The notes beneath the pieces are model-generated. The model saw only the letters and a list, made by a program, of their open reading frames with translations, did not search any database and was not told where the DNA came from. Below are positions 1 through 11,268 of a stretch of DNA of 33,191 nt, in pieces. Position numbers and translations under genes: made by a program. The stretch is from Phoronis australis (taxonomy: Eukaryota; Phoronida; Phoronidae): contig NMRA01000366.1 in the NCBI GenBank assembly GCA_002633005.1, forward strand, positions 264,562-297,752, written 5' to 3'. The number at the start of each line of letters is the position of its first letter. Positions within the stretch are counted from its first letter, which is position 1.

Positions 1-712
1 TGCCATTCACATTTCTCCAGGGCCACTGACTTGCACATTGTGCCATGCAGCACTGCTGGTGTGTGGAAGTGCTGTGAGAAGAGAACGGAGTAACAAAGCT
101 TGTCTATGATACAGCTTGAAGTGGCCTTAAAATGTCACTGAACCTGGAACAAATATTGAAATATGAATAATTAAGTACTCCAGATTGGATCAAAAATTTT
201 ATCCCTGTTTTTCAAAAATATATGGTGATTGGTCTACAGTTTCATATAAAAGTAAATAATTACTATTTTCAGAAACCAAGGGTGTATATAATGAGTATTG
301 CATAAAACCGTGTCTTTATTTTTATCCCTAGCCATAACAATTCTTTAAACGCATTACGTGTCTGTAAAATATACAAGTTTTTTTAGACAACTTCAAACTT
401 TTGTTACCCTTTTTCAAGACTTTTTAATTTTGATACTTTCAGCAATTTTAAACTCAGATTACAGGTTCATGGGTCTGTCAAGCATACTTCTAGCCTAAGG
501 TTGAGGGAACCGTTTTTCTTCTAATAGAAGGTATGAAGACTTGGGTCATGGATAATCTTTCTGTTGTTTAAGAGTAATTACAAATCGTAAGGCACCATCA
601 AAAATGCAATTTTCACAAAAATGGCAGTCATTTGAATTTATAACGACTTGCAAAATTTCAAGGCATGAGTTAAGACTATTCAGTCACTGTGAATTCGGAA
701 AATGTAATATAT
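1..712. other. AT-rich sequence with no recognised gene
   Basis: No coding frame longer than noise, RNA gene or repeat boundary was recognised. The segment may be the left part of the 1-kb direct repeat whose second copy lies in the assembly gap. Confidence 0.4.
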
Positions 713-1718
713 TTTCATGAAATCAACTTGAAGGGACTTCGTGAAGGTTAAGAATTACCTCACCATGCTCTTTTCCCCAAACATGTAGTATTACCTGTTA
801 TTTCCACAAATTCAGTTGTACCAAATATTACAACCCCCCATGCCAACCCCCCCTCGGCACCTGAATAAGTAATTTAACAAATTGACTTTAAAAATAGCTG
901 TTCCTTTTCAAAGGCTTTGTTCGTTGTCTCCAATATTGAAAGTAGGCTTTGACAACAGATCTGCACTGAATGGGAAGATCTTGTTGGTTATCTGCGGTCA
1001 AATGCTAAAAACCAATTTTTGTCCATTCAGGGACGGTGCAGAAGCGATGCATATCTCCCCTGCACGGTACAAGCCTTCAAACCTAAAAACCAAAGGTTAC
1101 GTGAAAACTGACGTGATAGATTTCCATTTCAACGTGTAATAGATTTCCAGAAGACATATGATATGGAGTAAACAAATAGTCTAATGCAATGGATATTTAT
1201 CACTCACGTAACCTTTGCCATTGGGATTGGATTGTAATCTTAACTCATTAACCTGTATCGAGTTGACAGCATAAACATTCAGCATTGATTGATGTAACTG
1301 TCACTGACAAACTTTTAGAAATCATTCCAAACAATAATAATGCTTTGATGTACGAAAAGATCCAGATTGCTACGTCAAGTATCGTATCACATATCACAAC
1401 ATACAAAGATTAACGAGACTCAGGCTGGCGACTGACTGCTGCGAAGTCGACATCGGCGAGTACTGCCTCAGTTAACAGGCATCGGTAGAATAATCATGGA
1501 ATAATCGTTAAAATAATCACAAACCTTACCTTTGTATGAGGTCGTGCTTACTTCCTCTCATAGAAGCACCCTTTCTACGCAATCTCAGATTCAGTTGGCA
1601 CGGCTGCAAGCCATTTCACCATGTATTTAAAGGGCTCGCGAAATCGAGGCTGTTAATTTATCACCACTAGTACACGCACGCCCTCTAGTTATTGTAGATT
1701 TTCCGAATAGCCCCATTG
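713..1718. repeat. 1-kb direct repeat, copy 1
   Basis: Copy 1 matches 18844-19848 almost base for base; I estimate about 95-97% identity by eye, with scattered substitutions and small indels. Both copies stop at the same ccccattg, after which the flanks diverge. Copy 2 begins exactly at the edge of the assembly gap, so the true repeat may extend further left. Both copies keep an 85-codon open frame (882-1139 here), but many of the differences within it change the amino acid, so it is probably not a protein gene. It could be a transposon fragment, a segmental duplication or a haplotype mis-join. Confidence 0.9.
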
Positions 1719-1770
1719 GTTACCATTTCATGCCCGGTCTAAGATGATTAGAAGCTCTGCGAGACGTGAT

Positions 1771-2269
1771 ATGTACGGCGTTTTCCCGTTGCTCCCAACT
1801 TCGATTCTATGGCCCAACAACAAGTTGGGAAGATCACCCCTGTAGCCAATATCTTACACGACCGATTAACTCCATTCTGGCATTTATGGTTGGAGGGCCA
1901 GCTCTCTTTTGTTCGATAATTGCTCTAATTTCCGATCAGATCGCATCTAGCCTGACTGGGTTGTGCTGCTAAAAATGAAAGTTAAGTTATAACATATTGG
2001 AACAAACCAATATCATTTCTGAATTGCTTGTCAAATGCTGATCATGTTTAGTTTTTGAATCACCAAAATCGCCCAACTACAACAGAAGTTAAGACTATCC
2101 AATCTGCCAGGTTTCAGTAACCCTTTGAAGCCTGGTAGGTAATTGTCCTGCTTGTTATCATGCGGGACAATAGACTGTGCTGGACAGTTAACAAAGGAGC
2201 CTGTTGTTATCGCACGTTCAGGACCCCTCACTTCTGGAAAAGTTACTGAACGACAAAACGCCGTCATGT
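1771..2269 (+). mobile_element. Probable non-autonomous DNA transposon (about 500 bp), copy 1
   Basis: This segment is homologous over its full length to 8293-8814 in inverted orientation. The ends resemble each other as an imperfect inverted repeat: the left end reads acggcgttttcccgtt and the right end, read on the minus strand, reads acggcgttttgtcgtt. Shared internal landmarks include a segment containing acaagttgggaagat and one reading ggccctccaaccat on the minus strand. No transposase was seen. A T-rich tract (about 2275-2325) follows directly. No clear target-site duplication was found and the superfamily is not assigned. Confidence 0.6.
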
Positions 2270-2275
2270 GGTCGC

Positions 2276-4076
2276 GTTTTCTTTTTTTTTGTTTTGTTTT
2301 CTTTTTCTTTTTTTTTGTTTTTGGCTTTCAAACTCGCCGAAACAACTCTCTTAATTTCAAAAATAGGGAAAAGACAGCCGACCTCACGGCCAGACTCGTT
2401 TGTCTTGCAGGTCAGCTCTTGTGTTTAGATCGAGTTGAGCTTTGTGTGTAAACAAAACATCACGTGATTGGCCTAATGAATATTCAATTCCAAGTTCATG
2501 CATTCGCGAGGATTCCAAGTTCACGCACAGCAGACATTCTCGTCCCCAAACCTCAAGATGAGCGCTCAAATGGCTAAACCGATCAGCGCCATCTTGAGGC
2601 TTGAGGGAAGAGGCTGGCTGGGTGGAAGGGGTTGTGGGTCTAGGGAGTAGGGGGGGNGGGGGGGGGCGTAGGGCTTTAGAACAATCCAGGTAAACTAGAT
2701 CGAAATTATAGTCAGCAGTAGGTACACAGTTCATTGCGATGCACCCCACGGGTCAAGAGACTAATATACTGAAGCAACTAACTAGAAAATGTAGAATAGA
2801 AACCGAGCCCGTAGTTTAATTGTGCCGAGAGTATGAGATCGAAACAGTGAAACGTTAAATCACCGATAAAATTAATGAATTTGAATGAGCATTTGCCGTG
2901 AGGTTATTCGAGACTGGGTGCATTCGTTCTCAGTGGTCGTATGCATGCAGACGCACTCTCAGGCTCGTTTGTGCCATTAAAGACATGAATAACATTTTTA
3001 TTTGTCAAGGATTTAGAAAATGTTTAATTTTATGGACTGGAAATTAACTGTTGCTGGAAAACAAAATATCTGGAGAAAAGTGAAAAAACTACATGAAGAT
3101 TGACAATTATTTTTAAAGCTGCATTTCGTCCTTTTTATCTCAGTCTCTAAAACAAAATGGCTTCTGTCCTCTATGGAAATCGTTCTCATAGTATTCCTTA
3201 CGTCAGGTGGGTTCTATTCCAGCTATCAAAAAGAATATGGATTAAGCCAATAGCGACTCCAAAAACGCTTCATAGTTCACCGGAATTGGGTTACCCTAAA
3301 ATTGCGAATTCGAAAATGGCGCATTTCCGTATTGCTTAGTCATGGGAAATGGAATCCTACAACAGTCTGGATATCATGAAAACAATTTTGTGAAAGTAAA
3401 AGACATAATTCGATTTTGGTTTTTGTGTCACAGGCTATAATAACCAAGTTGCAGTATACTCCAGCTTCTGCTGTGTAAAGTGGCGGATTTAGGGGAGGGG
3501 CAAAAGGGCCATGTCTCCCCTAAAATTCTCAGATTCCATTTGGTAGTTCGGTGTGCGAATTGGTGACTGGCACATGCGCTCATCTAAGGGGCTCGGGGGG
3601 CGGAATACACAATGCATATCCTTGAACAAACCCCGTTTGCCGTTTTTTTTTTTAGTTATAAGGTCCACAAACCCAAAAGTAGTAGACCCCCTACATCCCT
3701 TCATTTTAGGCTGGGTGCGCGCATGTGGTGAAATTCTGGTTATTCCAGTGCCNCCCCCCCCCCCCTTAACTCAAAATTGCATACACTGTGCTCTATGCAC
3801 TAGGAGAGATGGCTATTTTCTTATACAGCGGCGGCGACAACATTCTAAATGGCAGCGACTGCAACGCTTACAACATCACGTAGACCGGCTACTATTGTTC
3901 GACTAGAGTAGTACTGTGGCTGTACATAGTACTCAAAGTGTTTCCTTAAACCAGTGCTTTACTGTACATTTGTGTATGCCATACGCAAAAAATGCATATA
4001 CACACCAGGTGCCGTTTTACGAAGAACGTGTAACTGTAGCCAAGAAACAAAATAAAATCGGTTTCGACATTTTTCG
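2276..4076. other. Intergenic region downstream of the TSP1 gene
   Basis: It holds a T-rich tract (about 2275-2325), a G homopolymer with an n (2651-2667), a C homopolymer with an n (about 3753-3766), and a short G-rich stretch at 3480-3600 of the kind found in dispersed repeats. No gene is supported. Open frames across the homopolymers are artefacts of composition. Confidence 0.5.
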
Positions 4077-6784
4077 TCAATGAAAGATAGATGGTATTTT
4101 GACTTGATGAATCTCGTCTTTAAAATCGTCCTCTTTTTCTTTTTCCTTTTCTTCCGCGTGATAAGCCCACTCTGGCTCCATTTCGGACAACTCTTGGCGC
4201 TTTAACCGCTCCCGCTCTTCTTTTTCTTGTATAGCTCGCTTTTTCTTCTCAAGCTCTTTGTCTACTTTTGACTTCCATTTTTCAGCGTCTTTTAGATTTT
4301 GCTCTGCAAGTTTCTTGCGCCTTTCCTCCTCTGCTTTCAACCGTTTTTCCAAGTCCTGCTTCTCCTTTCTGTATGTTTTAATGGCTTCATTATCAACATC
4401 ACCTTGTGATGATGTCAGAAGCGCCCTAAGCTTAAAAAGTCTTTTCTTCTTTTGGTCCGCTGATTCCCCTTCCAAGCTATCGAGGTCACCAATTTGATAC
4501 TCTTTAATTCCACGAGCCTTCATAAGTTTTGCCACTCTTTTCCGTTTGTCTGCCTTACTTTCGCCGTCTAGTGTTGCCCATGATCCAATGCTAAACTGAT
4601 CGGCATCCATTTTGCTTGAAGTGCTCTCCTTTGCATATTTCTTTCTCACGTCTATGAAACGATACATTTTGTCTAAATACGATTCCCCTGCTAACGAGTC
4701 TAAATCGCTTTCATTGTACTTGACGCCTTTCTTTTTCAACATGTTCGTTATACGAGCTTTCTGTTGCTGGCTACTTTCACCTTTCAACAAAGTCCACGAA
4801 CCAAGCTCGCTGCTCAAAGCGCCGGCACCGGCTAATAACCCGTAATTGGCTCTCATTTTATGCAGCCTAACTTTCATTTCATGGCGTGTTTCTCCCGCGA
4901 GAGCCTCCAGGTCGTGTTCGTCAAATTTCAGTTTTCGCATTTGCATTTTCTTTGCTACCCTTTCCCTTTTCGCCTTCAGACTTTCTCCAGGCAAAGACGC
5001 CCAGGACCCTATGTCCTCTTCGCCCGATAAACCCATAGTTTGTCTGAGGAGTACGAGCCTTTCTATTCTGGCAAGGTGTGTTTCATCTCTCCTGTGATCT
5101 AGAACTCCGGTATCAAAATTACTAAATCCAATTTCTTTTAGTTTTTTCGATATTCTTTGCTTCAATTCATCGATAGTTTCTCCGTTTAGAGACGTCCATG
5201 ACCCCAATTCTCCCCTTGTTGTCAATCCGTATCTCTTCCTCAAGGCCACTAGCCTATGCTTCTTTTGTTCGGAAGTTTCACCAGGAATGTTTTCTAGTTC
5301 AGATCTGTCAAATCCTTTAATGCCTCGAGCATTCAGTTCATTTGCGACCCTGGCTATCTTTTTCTCAGGTGACTCGCCGTCTAGTGTTGCCCAGGATTCC
5401 ACGCTCCCATCATCGTCTTTCAGCGCCGGTGCGTTGTGAGCTGTCGACAGTCCATAATCAGACCTAAGGTCAATCAATCTGGCTTTTTTTTCGTCCGCTG
5501 TTTCATCCACTTCGCTATTCAATTCGTCAGAGTCGAACGACGAAAAACCCCTTTCTCGCATTTGCTTGGAAATGCGTGCTTTCTTTTGCTTTGCCGTTTC
5601 TCCTGGTTGCGTACCCCATGAACGTAAAGACCCTTCACCTGTACGGTGATGATGGGATTTGTTTTCAGTTCGTTTTGAGTAAATAAGATATCCACAGCAC
5701 ATGAGTAGTAGAATTCCAACAGCTCCAGCTGCTATCATTATGTACATAGTATAATCGCGTTTCTCATGTTCTCCATGAAACTTTCCTGCAATTGGATCAT
5801 AACCTTCAGTCCAGGTTCCTGTTTTGACATCAAACTCTTTGTGGTAATTTCCAGTTACAGGGTTCCAACCCAACTTCCATTTATTCTGACTCCAGTCAAA
5901 CATCCCAGCAGAATTGGGCGCCGTATTTGGATCTGCATAACCGTCTTTCCATCTTTGGTTAATAGGATCGTATCCAGGAAACCATTCACCATTAGTTCCA
6001 AACTGGTTGTTAAATCCTTCTTTCCATCTGCCGTTCATGATGTCCCAACCCGGGTTCCATTGATTAATTTCGTACAAAAAACCAGGGGAATACCTTTTCG
6101 TTTTGTCACTTGTACCTCTGTTAATTATAGGGCTTTTATATCCCGGCTCCCACTGCGAAGTTTGCTTGTTGTATCCTGGTGAAAATACTTTCAAAACGTC
6201 GTCATAGCCCTCCGATGATGTGTCTCCTTTCTCGCTGCGAGAAGCCAAATCCCAACCATCCCGCCACTGATTTTTCGCAAAATCGAAGCCCAGTGAGTTA
6301 CCTGGATTGTAATAATTGCCCTGCCATTGACCTTTGCTAGGATCGTACCCAGGATACCAATCCGCGAACTGTTCGTTCCAATTATCATTCATCCCTCCAG
6401 CTTCCATTGGTGATACGCCTTGAAAAGTGTTTGTACTGGGATTGTACCCGTCTGTCCATCTGTTTCGAGACCTACTCCAAAAGGGATTCCAAGAGTTTTT
6501 TACCATGTTAAACCCAGGATACAGTTCCCCTGTTTTGGGGTCAAAAGGACTCTTGAAGCCAGGTCTCCAAGCCCGGTTATCCTTATCATATCCTGGATAC
6601 CACCTCCTAGCAGGAACATTCCAACCTTCGCTGTACCTGTTTTCTTCTGGGATATATCCTTCTACGTATTCGTTATTACTGCCGGGTTTGATAGGAGAAT
6701 AAAAGTTGGGCTTCCATCGCTTTTTTACGTTGTCCCATCCGATAACGTAGTTGTTGGCTTTTGTGTTCCACGTGTTTTTTTCGT
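4077..6784 (-). CDS. Terminal exon of a TSP1-containing single-pass membrane protein (aromatic 11-mer repeats, TM, cytoplasmic repeats)
   Basis: This 2.7-kb open exon encodes 902 residues. It is preceded on the minus strand by a good acceptor (tttcag at 6785 and up) in phase 1, matching the two TSP1 exons upstream. Residues 1-346 are about 24 units of an 11-residue aromatic repeat, G-[YWF]-[DN]-x5-[WYF]-x-[PDE]. Residues about 347-369 are one hydrophobic membrane span, followed by basic YSKR, which suggests an extracellular N-terminus. Residues 386-793 hold six units of about 62 residues, each opening with SW-x-x-L-x-GES and containing K/R-rich helices and an FD..DL motif. Residues 800-868 are a Lys/Glu-rich coiled coil, and the tail ends in SIFH before TGA at 4077. 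The role is likely a cell-surface receptor or adhesion protein that anchors something inside the cell; this is inferred from architecture. No family was recognised. Alternatively, the in-frame ATG at 6821 could start a 914-residue protein, but it lacks a clear signal peptide. No clear AATAAA was seen just past the stop. Confidence 0.85.
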
Positions 6785-7878
6785 CTGAAATGACAATCAA
6801 TAACGATGTTGATGTAGACAAGGAAGGAAATTTTCGAAATGTCGGTTTTAGACAATGCTATCCATCTGGATGAAGCTGCAGTAATGTTAATAGTGTTACT
6901 GTCCTAGCTTTAAGCATCCTATTTACATGTAACTACGTTTTTCTCAACCTTTTCCACTTACACTAAATGTGCATGTGCTTGAGAACCCTATCTGTTTTGT
7001 TTTTAACTCTAGGTGAGGATTTATTTCCCACAAGGTTCAAAAGTAAACTTCTTGGCATTCAAGAGATGAGAGGCAAACAAAGTTCGTCAATAGATCTTTT
7101 TTCAATTGATTGAATATGACACCAGATTCACATGGGCCATCTGAAAGTTACTGGCCTTGCTGTAAATCCGCTGGCCAAGGGCCACCGGGCTGTTATGTTA
7201 TGGACATACACCCACGACGTCATAGACAGTAGTAACACAAGACGTGTTATGCAAGGCACAGTCCTCTGATAAGTTAAATGAGTCTCCGGACATAACATTT
7301 TGACCCACAAAGCTTGAAGCACTAACTTTGAATGAAACACGAAACACTAGTTTAAAGTGTTAAGAGACTCTTCAATTTTTCATATTTTAGTGGCGAGTTC
7401 TCGGATTACAAAGGCTTAAAAGAAAATCTCGGATGCCTTTTTGTAGGTGAGTGTAGCAGATAGATAGATTTGCAAGTGCGAAAGGTTTCAACCAGAAAGA
7501 GCAATCTATGTGAAACCCACTTTCTAAAAAATAAACACTTTATTTTTTTTTCTGTAATGCGCTGAGATAACTAAGGGTGTTTAAAGGCAAAGGCAACATT
7601 TTTCATGTCATCTTCAGTAAAAATAAGGTTCGTTAATTATCTCGGACATGTTTTTCAGTTAATTACGGCTTCTCGCAATGTAATTAATTACTCGTGCCAT
7701 ACTCCGGTAGTGACGTTTAGGGAATCGAGAACTACGCGCCAATTTTGTTCTGCGTTCGAGTTTACTGTGAGGATCTGTATCACCACTTCCTATCTATGAG
7801 CATTCTCCGACAAGTTAGGTTGTTAGAGAACTCAGATACAATGCATTTAGGGATTGTTTAGATTGTAGTAACTTGAAA

Positions 7879-8300
7879 ATGGCTGGAGTCTCCTACCCAT
7901 TTCACAGTGACCGTAGTGACGTGAGTGACGGAGAATTTTGTTCACAGCAGTGGTGACGAAGAAGTTCTCATGGACAGTCAGTGGGTGGGTATACGTTTGA
8001 GCCCGAGTATAATGAGGCAGATTACGCACGGCCACAGGCAGCTGTTCTGAGGAATGACAAAGAGACTAAGGACAGACGTGGTGGAATGCCTTGGTGCAAA
8101 TGCACGGTGTGCACTGTTATGCCGACCTCAATGGAATGGCTATGCTGTTCAGAGTTCGACGAGGCCAAGCGACTACTGGAATCTGTATATACTTTCCATG
8201 TACCTTGATTGACACAGCGCATCCTGACTTAGGTGTCCATTTGAATGCTGGTGTGCTAGGCACCTTCTTTAGAAGTCACAGAGCTAACTCAAGGCGGTTT
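7879..8300 (+). pseudogene. P2X7 receptor-type C-terminal (zinc-binding) domain fragment, broken
   Basis: An ATG at 7879 opens a frame with a Ser/Asp-rich start (HSDRSDVSDGEF) that hits a stop at 7954. The same frame then continues GGYTFEPEYNEADY and, from about 8085, PWCKCTVCTVMPTSMEWLCC. That C-x-C-x2-C-x2-MPT-x3-E-x-x-CC signature is the hallmark of the P2X7 intracellular domain, which many invertebrate genomes carry as stand-alone genes without the channel part. A frameshift near 8185 moves the continuation (IDTAHPDLGVHLN, matching the CIT-x-HP-x-F segment) to another frame. The sequence then runs into the inverted-end element at about 8293. No channel segment is present. It is probably a dead copy inside the host intron, on the opposite strand to the host gene. 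Confidence 0.65.
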
Positions 8301-8814
8301 TTTTCCCATTCAGTGACTTTTCCAGACGTAGAGGGTGGTTAGCGTGTGATAACATTTGGCTTCTTTGTTAACAGCCAAGCACTGGTATGATAACAGGTAG
8401 GCCAATTATGTACCAGGCTTATTACAAACCACGTGTGAACACAGTCAAACCCAGAGCGGAATGGAAAACGTTCGGAAAGAATAGAATGTCATGACTTCGG
8501 TTGTAGCTAGGCGATTGTGGCGATTCAAAAATTAAACATGATCACTATTTGACGAGGATTTCAGAAATATTATTCGTTTATGTTCAAATACGTTATAACT
8601 TAACGTTTATTTTTAACAGCACGGCCCAGTCAGGCTACTGAGATTGGAGATTATAGAGCAATCATCGAACAAAAGAGAGCTGGCCCTCCAACCATGAATG
8701 CCAGAATGGAGTTAATCACTCGTGTAAGATATTGGCTACAGGGGCCATCTTCCCAACTTGTTATTGGGCTATAGAGTCGAACAAGTTGGGAGCAACGAGA
8801 ACACGCCATCATGT
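8293..8814 (-). mobile_element. Probable non-autonomous DNA transposon (about 500 bp), copy 2, inverted
   Basis: This is the inverted, more diverged copy of 1771-2269. It begins with ggcggtttttttcccattca and ends with a segment reading aacacgccatcatgt, the same type of end sequence as copy 1. It abuts the 3' end of the P2X7-like fragment, so it may have inserted into and truncated it. It is not coding. Confidence 0.6.
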
Positions 8815-9530
8815 GGAGGAGATTTCCCAATGCAAAGGGTCTGGCGGAAGCCGTACGCGGGATGCGTAATTAAAAATATAGCCATTCTGATTGTAAATCC
8901 TGCTAATATGTCCAAATTTGTTACCCCACCATAGTTTCCTCGCAGCATTTAGCCTACGGCAGTAGTGTATTCCTCAAGATTTCACCTTCCGGTACTTTTA
9001 TGACTAAATAAATGCATCCTACTTCAGGGTTTTTGGTGCGAAATGGACGCCGCCACAATTTTGTTTTTCATTTTTTTTTTCAGGCGTTGTTTTGCAAGGA
9101 AATTCATCAATTCAGCGTACATCTCATTCGTAATCTGACGGTAGAAAATGCTGGCCACACACTCGGTAATTCTCCACCGCTTTGTAGGTTGCGTGGACGG
9201 GTAACGCTGCGTTCTTCACACGAACGAGTCAAGTACGGGGACGTGTGTAATTTTTCGGAAAGCGATGTAATGGTACACCCAGAGTGCGCGTGAGACGATA
9301 ATGAGTACATCCCGGTACGCAGCAACTGTGCGACATATTGACTGACTCGTAAACATGCAACGACCAAACTTAACACAACCGAGGTAGAAAAATGACTGAC
9401 GCGACAGCTCACACATTCAGACTATATGAAAAGAAAACTACCGTAATTATTGACTACCAAAACGTCACTTCCGGAGTTTGGCATGAGTGATTAATAGCAT
9501 TACGAGCAGCCTTAATTAACTGAAAATTAT

Positions 9531-10125
9531 GTGTGGGATAATCCCCTGCCATATGCCACACGGTGGGTTGTGCAGGAGGAAGTTGACAACATGTTAAAGT
9601 GTGGAGTCATAGAACCATCTGATACACCCTACAATTCCCCGGTGGTCTTAGTGAAGAAGGACGGTTCAAATCGATTCTGCATCGATTTTCGTCGTTTGAA
9701 CGCCATTACCAAGTTTGACTCGGAACCGATGGGCAATCCTGATGACATCATGGCTGAGATCAGCAAAGACCAGTATTTTACGAAGATTGATCTAAGTAAA
9801 GGGTACTGGCAGGTCATTGTCGCCGAAGAATCACGACCCAAGACCTCGATTGTAGTACCAAGTGGTTGCTATAAGTTCGTAAAGATGCCATTTGGTCTGG
9901 TAAATTCGGCAGCGACCTTCAACCGCATGATGAGGAAGATGTTGGCAGAAGCACATAATACAGAGCATTATGTGGATGACATTCTTTGCCGTAATAAGAC
10001 CGGGACTGAACACCTTGCCACCTTGCGAGACACCTTCCAATGTGTGCGAGAGGCTGGACTAACGATTCGACCCACCAAGTGTTCGGTTGGATCTCGTTCC
10101 GTCGATTTCGTTGGACGTGGTTGGT
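9531..10125 (+). pseudogene. Gypsy reverse transcriptase domain
   Basis: The frame opens just inside the RT domain (PLPYATRWVVQEEVDNML, GVIEPSDTPYNSPVVLVKK). It contains FCIDFRRLN, FTKIDLSKGYWQV, KMPFGLVNSAATF and the catalytic YVDD (9969-9980), so the core active-site motifs are intact. The frame runs off at a stop near 10125, where the product continues in the next frame. It is truncated at the 5' side: protease and the start of RT are absent. Confidence 0.9.
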
Positions 10126-10764
10126 GAAGGACACCTGGCAATGGATGAAGAAAAGCTGGGACGTATCCGAGATGCACCACGACCCAGAACGAAGAAACAA
10201 GTTCGTTCTTTTCTTGGGTTGGCTGGATACTGCAGGAAGTTCATCCCAAACTTTGCTGAAATTGCCGTCCCGATTACTGAGCTCACAAAGAAGAAACAGC
10301 CTAACAGCGTGCAATGGGAAGAAACTCAGCAGCATTCATTCGACACTCTTCGAGACCTGCTGACGAGAGCACCCATACTGAGATTACCTGATTTCAGTAA
10401 ACCTTTTATTGTTCAGACTGATGCGTCAGATACTGGTATAGGTTGTATTTTGTTGCAGGAGTATGATGATGGCAGGTTCCCAGTGGCATGTGCTAGTAAG
10501 ATATTGTTACCTCGAGAACGGAATTACTCCGTCATAGAGAGGGAATGTTTGGCTATTGTATTTGCCATCAGAAAATTTGCAAAGTACTTTTACGGTAAAG
10601 AATTTATCATTCATACTGACCATCAACCCGTGGCTTACATTCAAAAAAGTAAGTTAGTCAATGGACGCATCATGAGGTGGGCCGTGTTTTTGCAAAACTA
10701 TCGATTTAAGGTTGAAGCTATCAAAGGCTCAGAGAATGTTGGTGCCGATTACCTGAGTAGGTGA
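10126..10764 (+). pseudogene. Gypsy RT thumb/connection and RNase H domain
   Basis: This is the continuation of the RT in a second frame. It contains the Gypsy motifs KKQVRSFLGLAGYCRKFIPN, IVQTDASDTGIGCILLQ (first RNase H Asp), YSVIERECLAIVFAIRKF (Glu) and FIIHTDHQPVAYI (second Asp), ending GADYLSR then a stop. RNase H acidic residues are present. The normal Gypsy integrase HHCC and DDE core do not follow; within about 110 bp the LTR begins. Confidence 0.9.
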
Positions 10765-11053
10765 GAGTATTGAAGATTCATGGAAATTGGGTAATAGATC
10801 TAAGTGTTAATCAATATTTAAGTCTTCCATGTTGAGAAAATCTTAACAAGTATTTTCTTGAGGAGGGGCTTATTGTCAGAATAAATATTGATTGAGTAAT
10901 TAGTAAGAATAGATCCATTTTAAGTTGCCCATAATTTGTGAATATGTACTTTTAAATCATGGGGTCAGACTTGTTGACATGTATTTTAACGTCAAAATCT
11001 ATTTTTAGATGGTGTTTACAACTTTGGGTTCTGAAGTCAAAGTACTCTAGAGA

Positions 11054-11071
11054 TTCTAGAATATTCTGAAA
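11054..11071 (+). promoter_or_regulatory. Heat-shock element (candidate) in Gypsy LTR
   Basis: Three perfect alternating units TTC-ta-GAA-ta-TTC followed by an imperfect fourth (AAA), matching the HSF consensus of inverted nGAAn units. It lies about 180 bp into the LTR, upstream of the CCAAT boxes. Confidence 0.5.
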
Positions 11072-11255
11072 ACAAATTGTAACAGCCAATAATATGAGTG
11101 GGTATGATCATGTGATTTTATTAGCCAATCACTAAATAAGTAGAATGTTACAATATGGGCTGAAATTAACAAGATAATTAGATGCGCTATAGTAGTTGAA
11201 GCATAAAGACTTGCTACAGTGTACAGAAGCAATTGTACAACAGAGCAATCTCGTG

Positions 11256-11268
11256 GAAGATTCTAGAA
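11256..11268 (+). promoter_or_regulatory. Heat-shock element (candidate), second site in Gypsy LTR
   Basis: GAA-ga-TTC-ta-GAA is a perfect three-unit heat-shock element. It lies about 190 bp downstream of the first site. Confidence 0.45.

Noticed and set aside
882-1139. 85-codon open frame kept in both copies of the 1-kb direct repeat
   Set aside because: Many of the differences between copies change the amino acid and no domain is visible. It is open because the copies are recent, not because it is selected.
2384-2749. 121-codon minus-strand open frame
   Set aside because: It crosses a G homopolymer with an ambiguous base and has no recognisable domain.
9012-9293. 93-codon plus-strand open frame upstream of the Gypsy element
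   Set aside because: No match to gag, protease or any domain I know; the antisense frames overlapping it are equally long.
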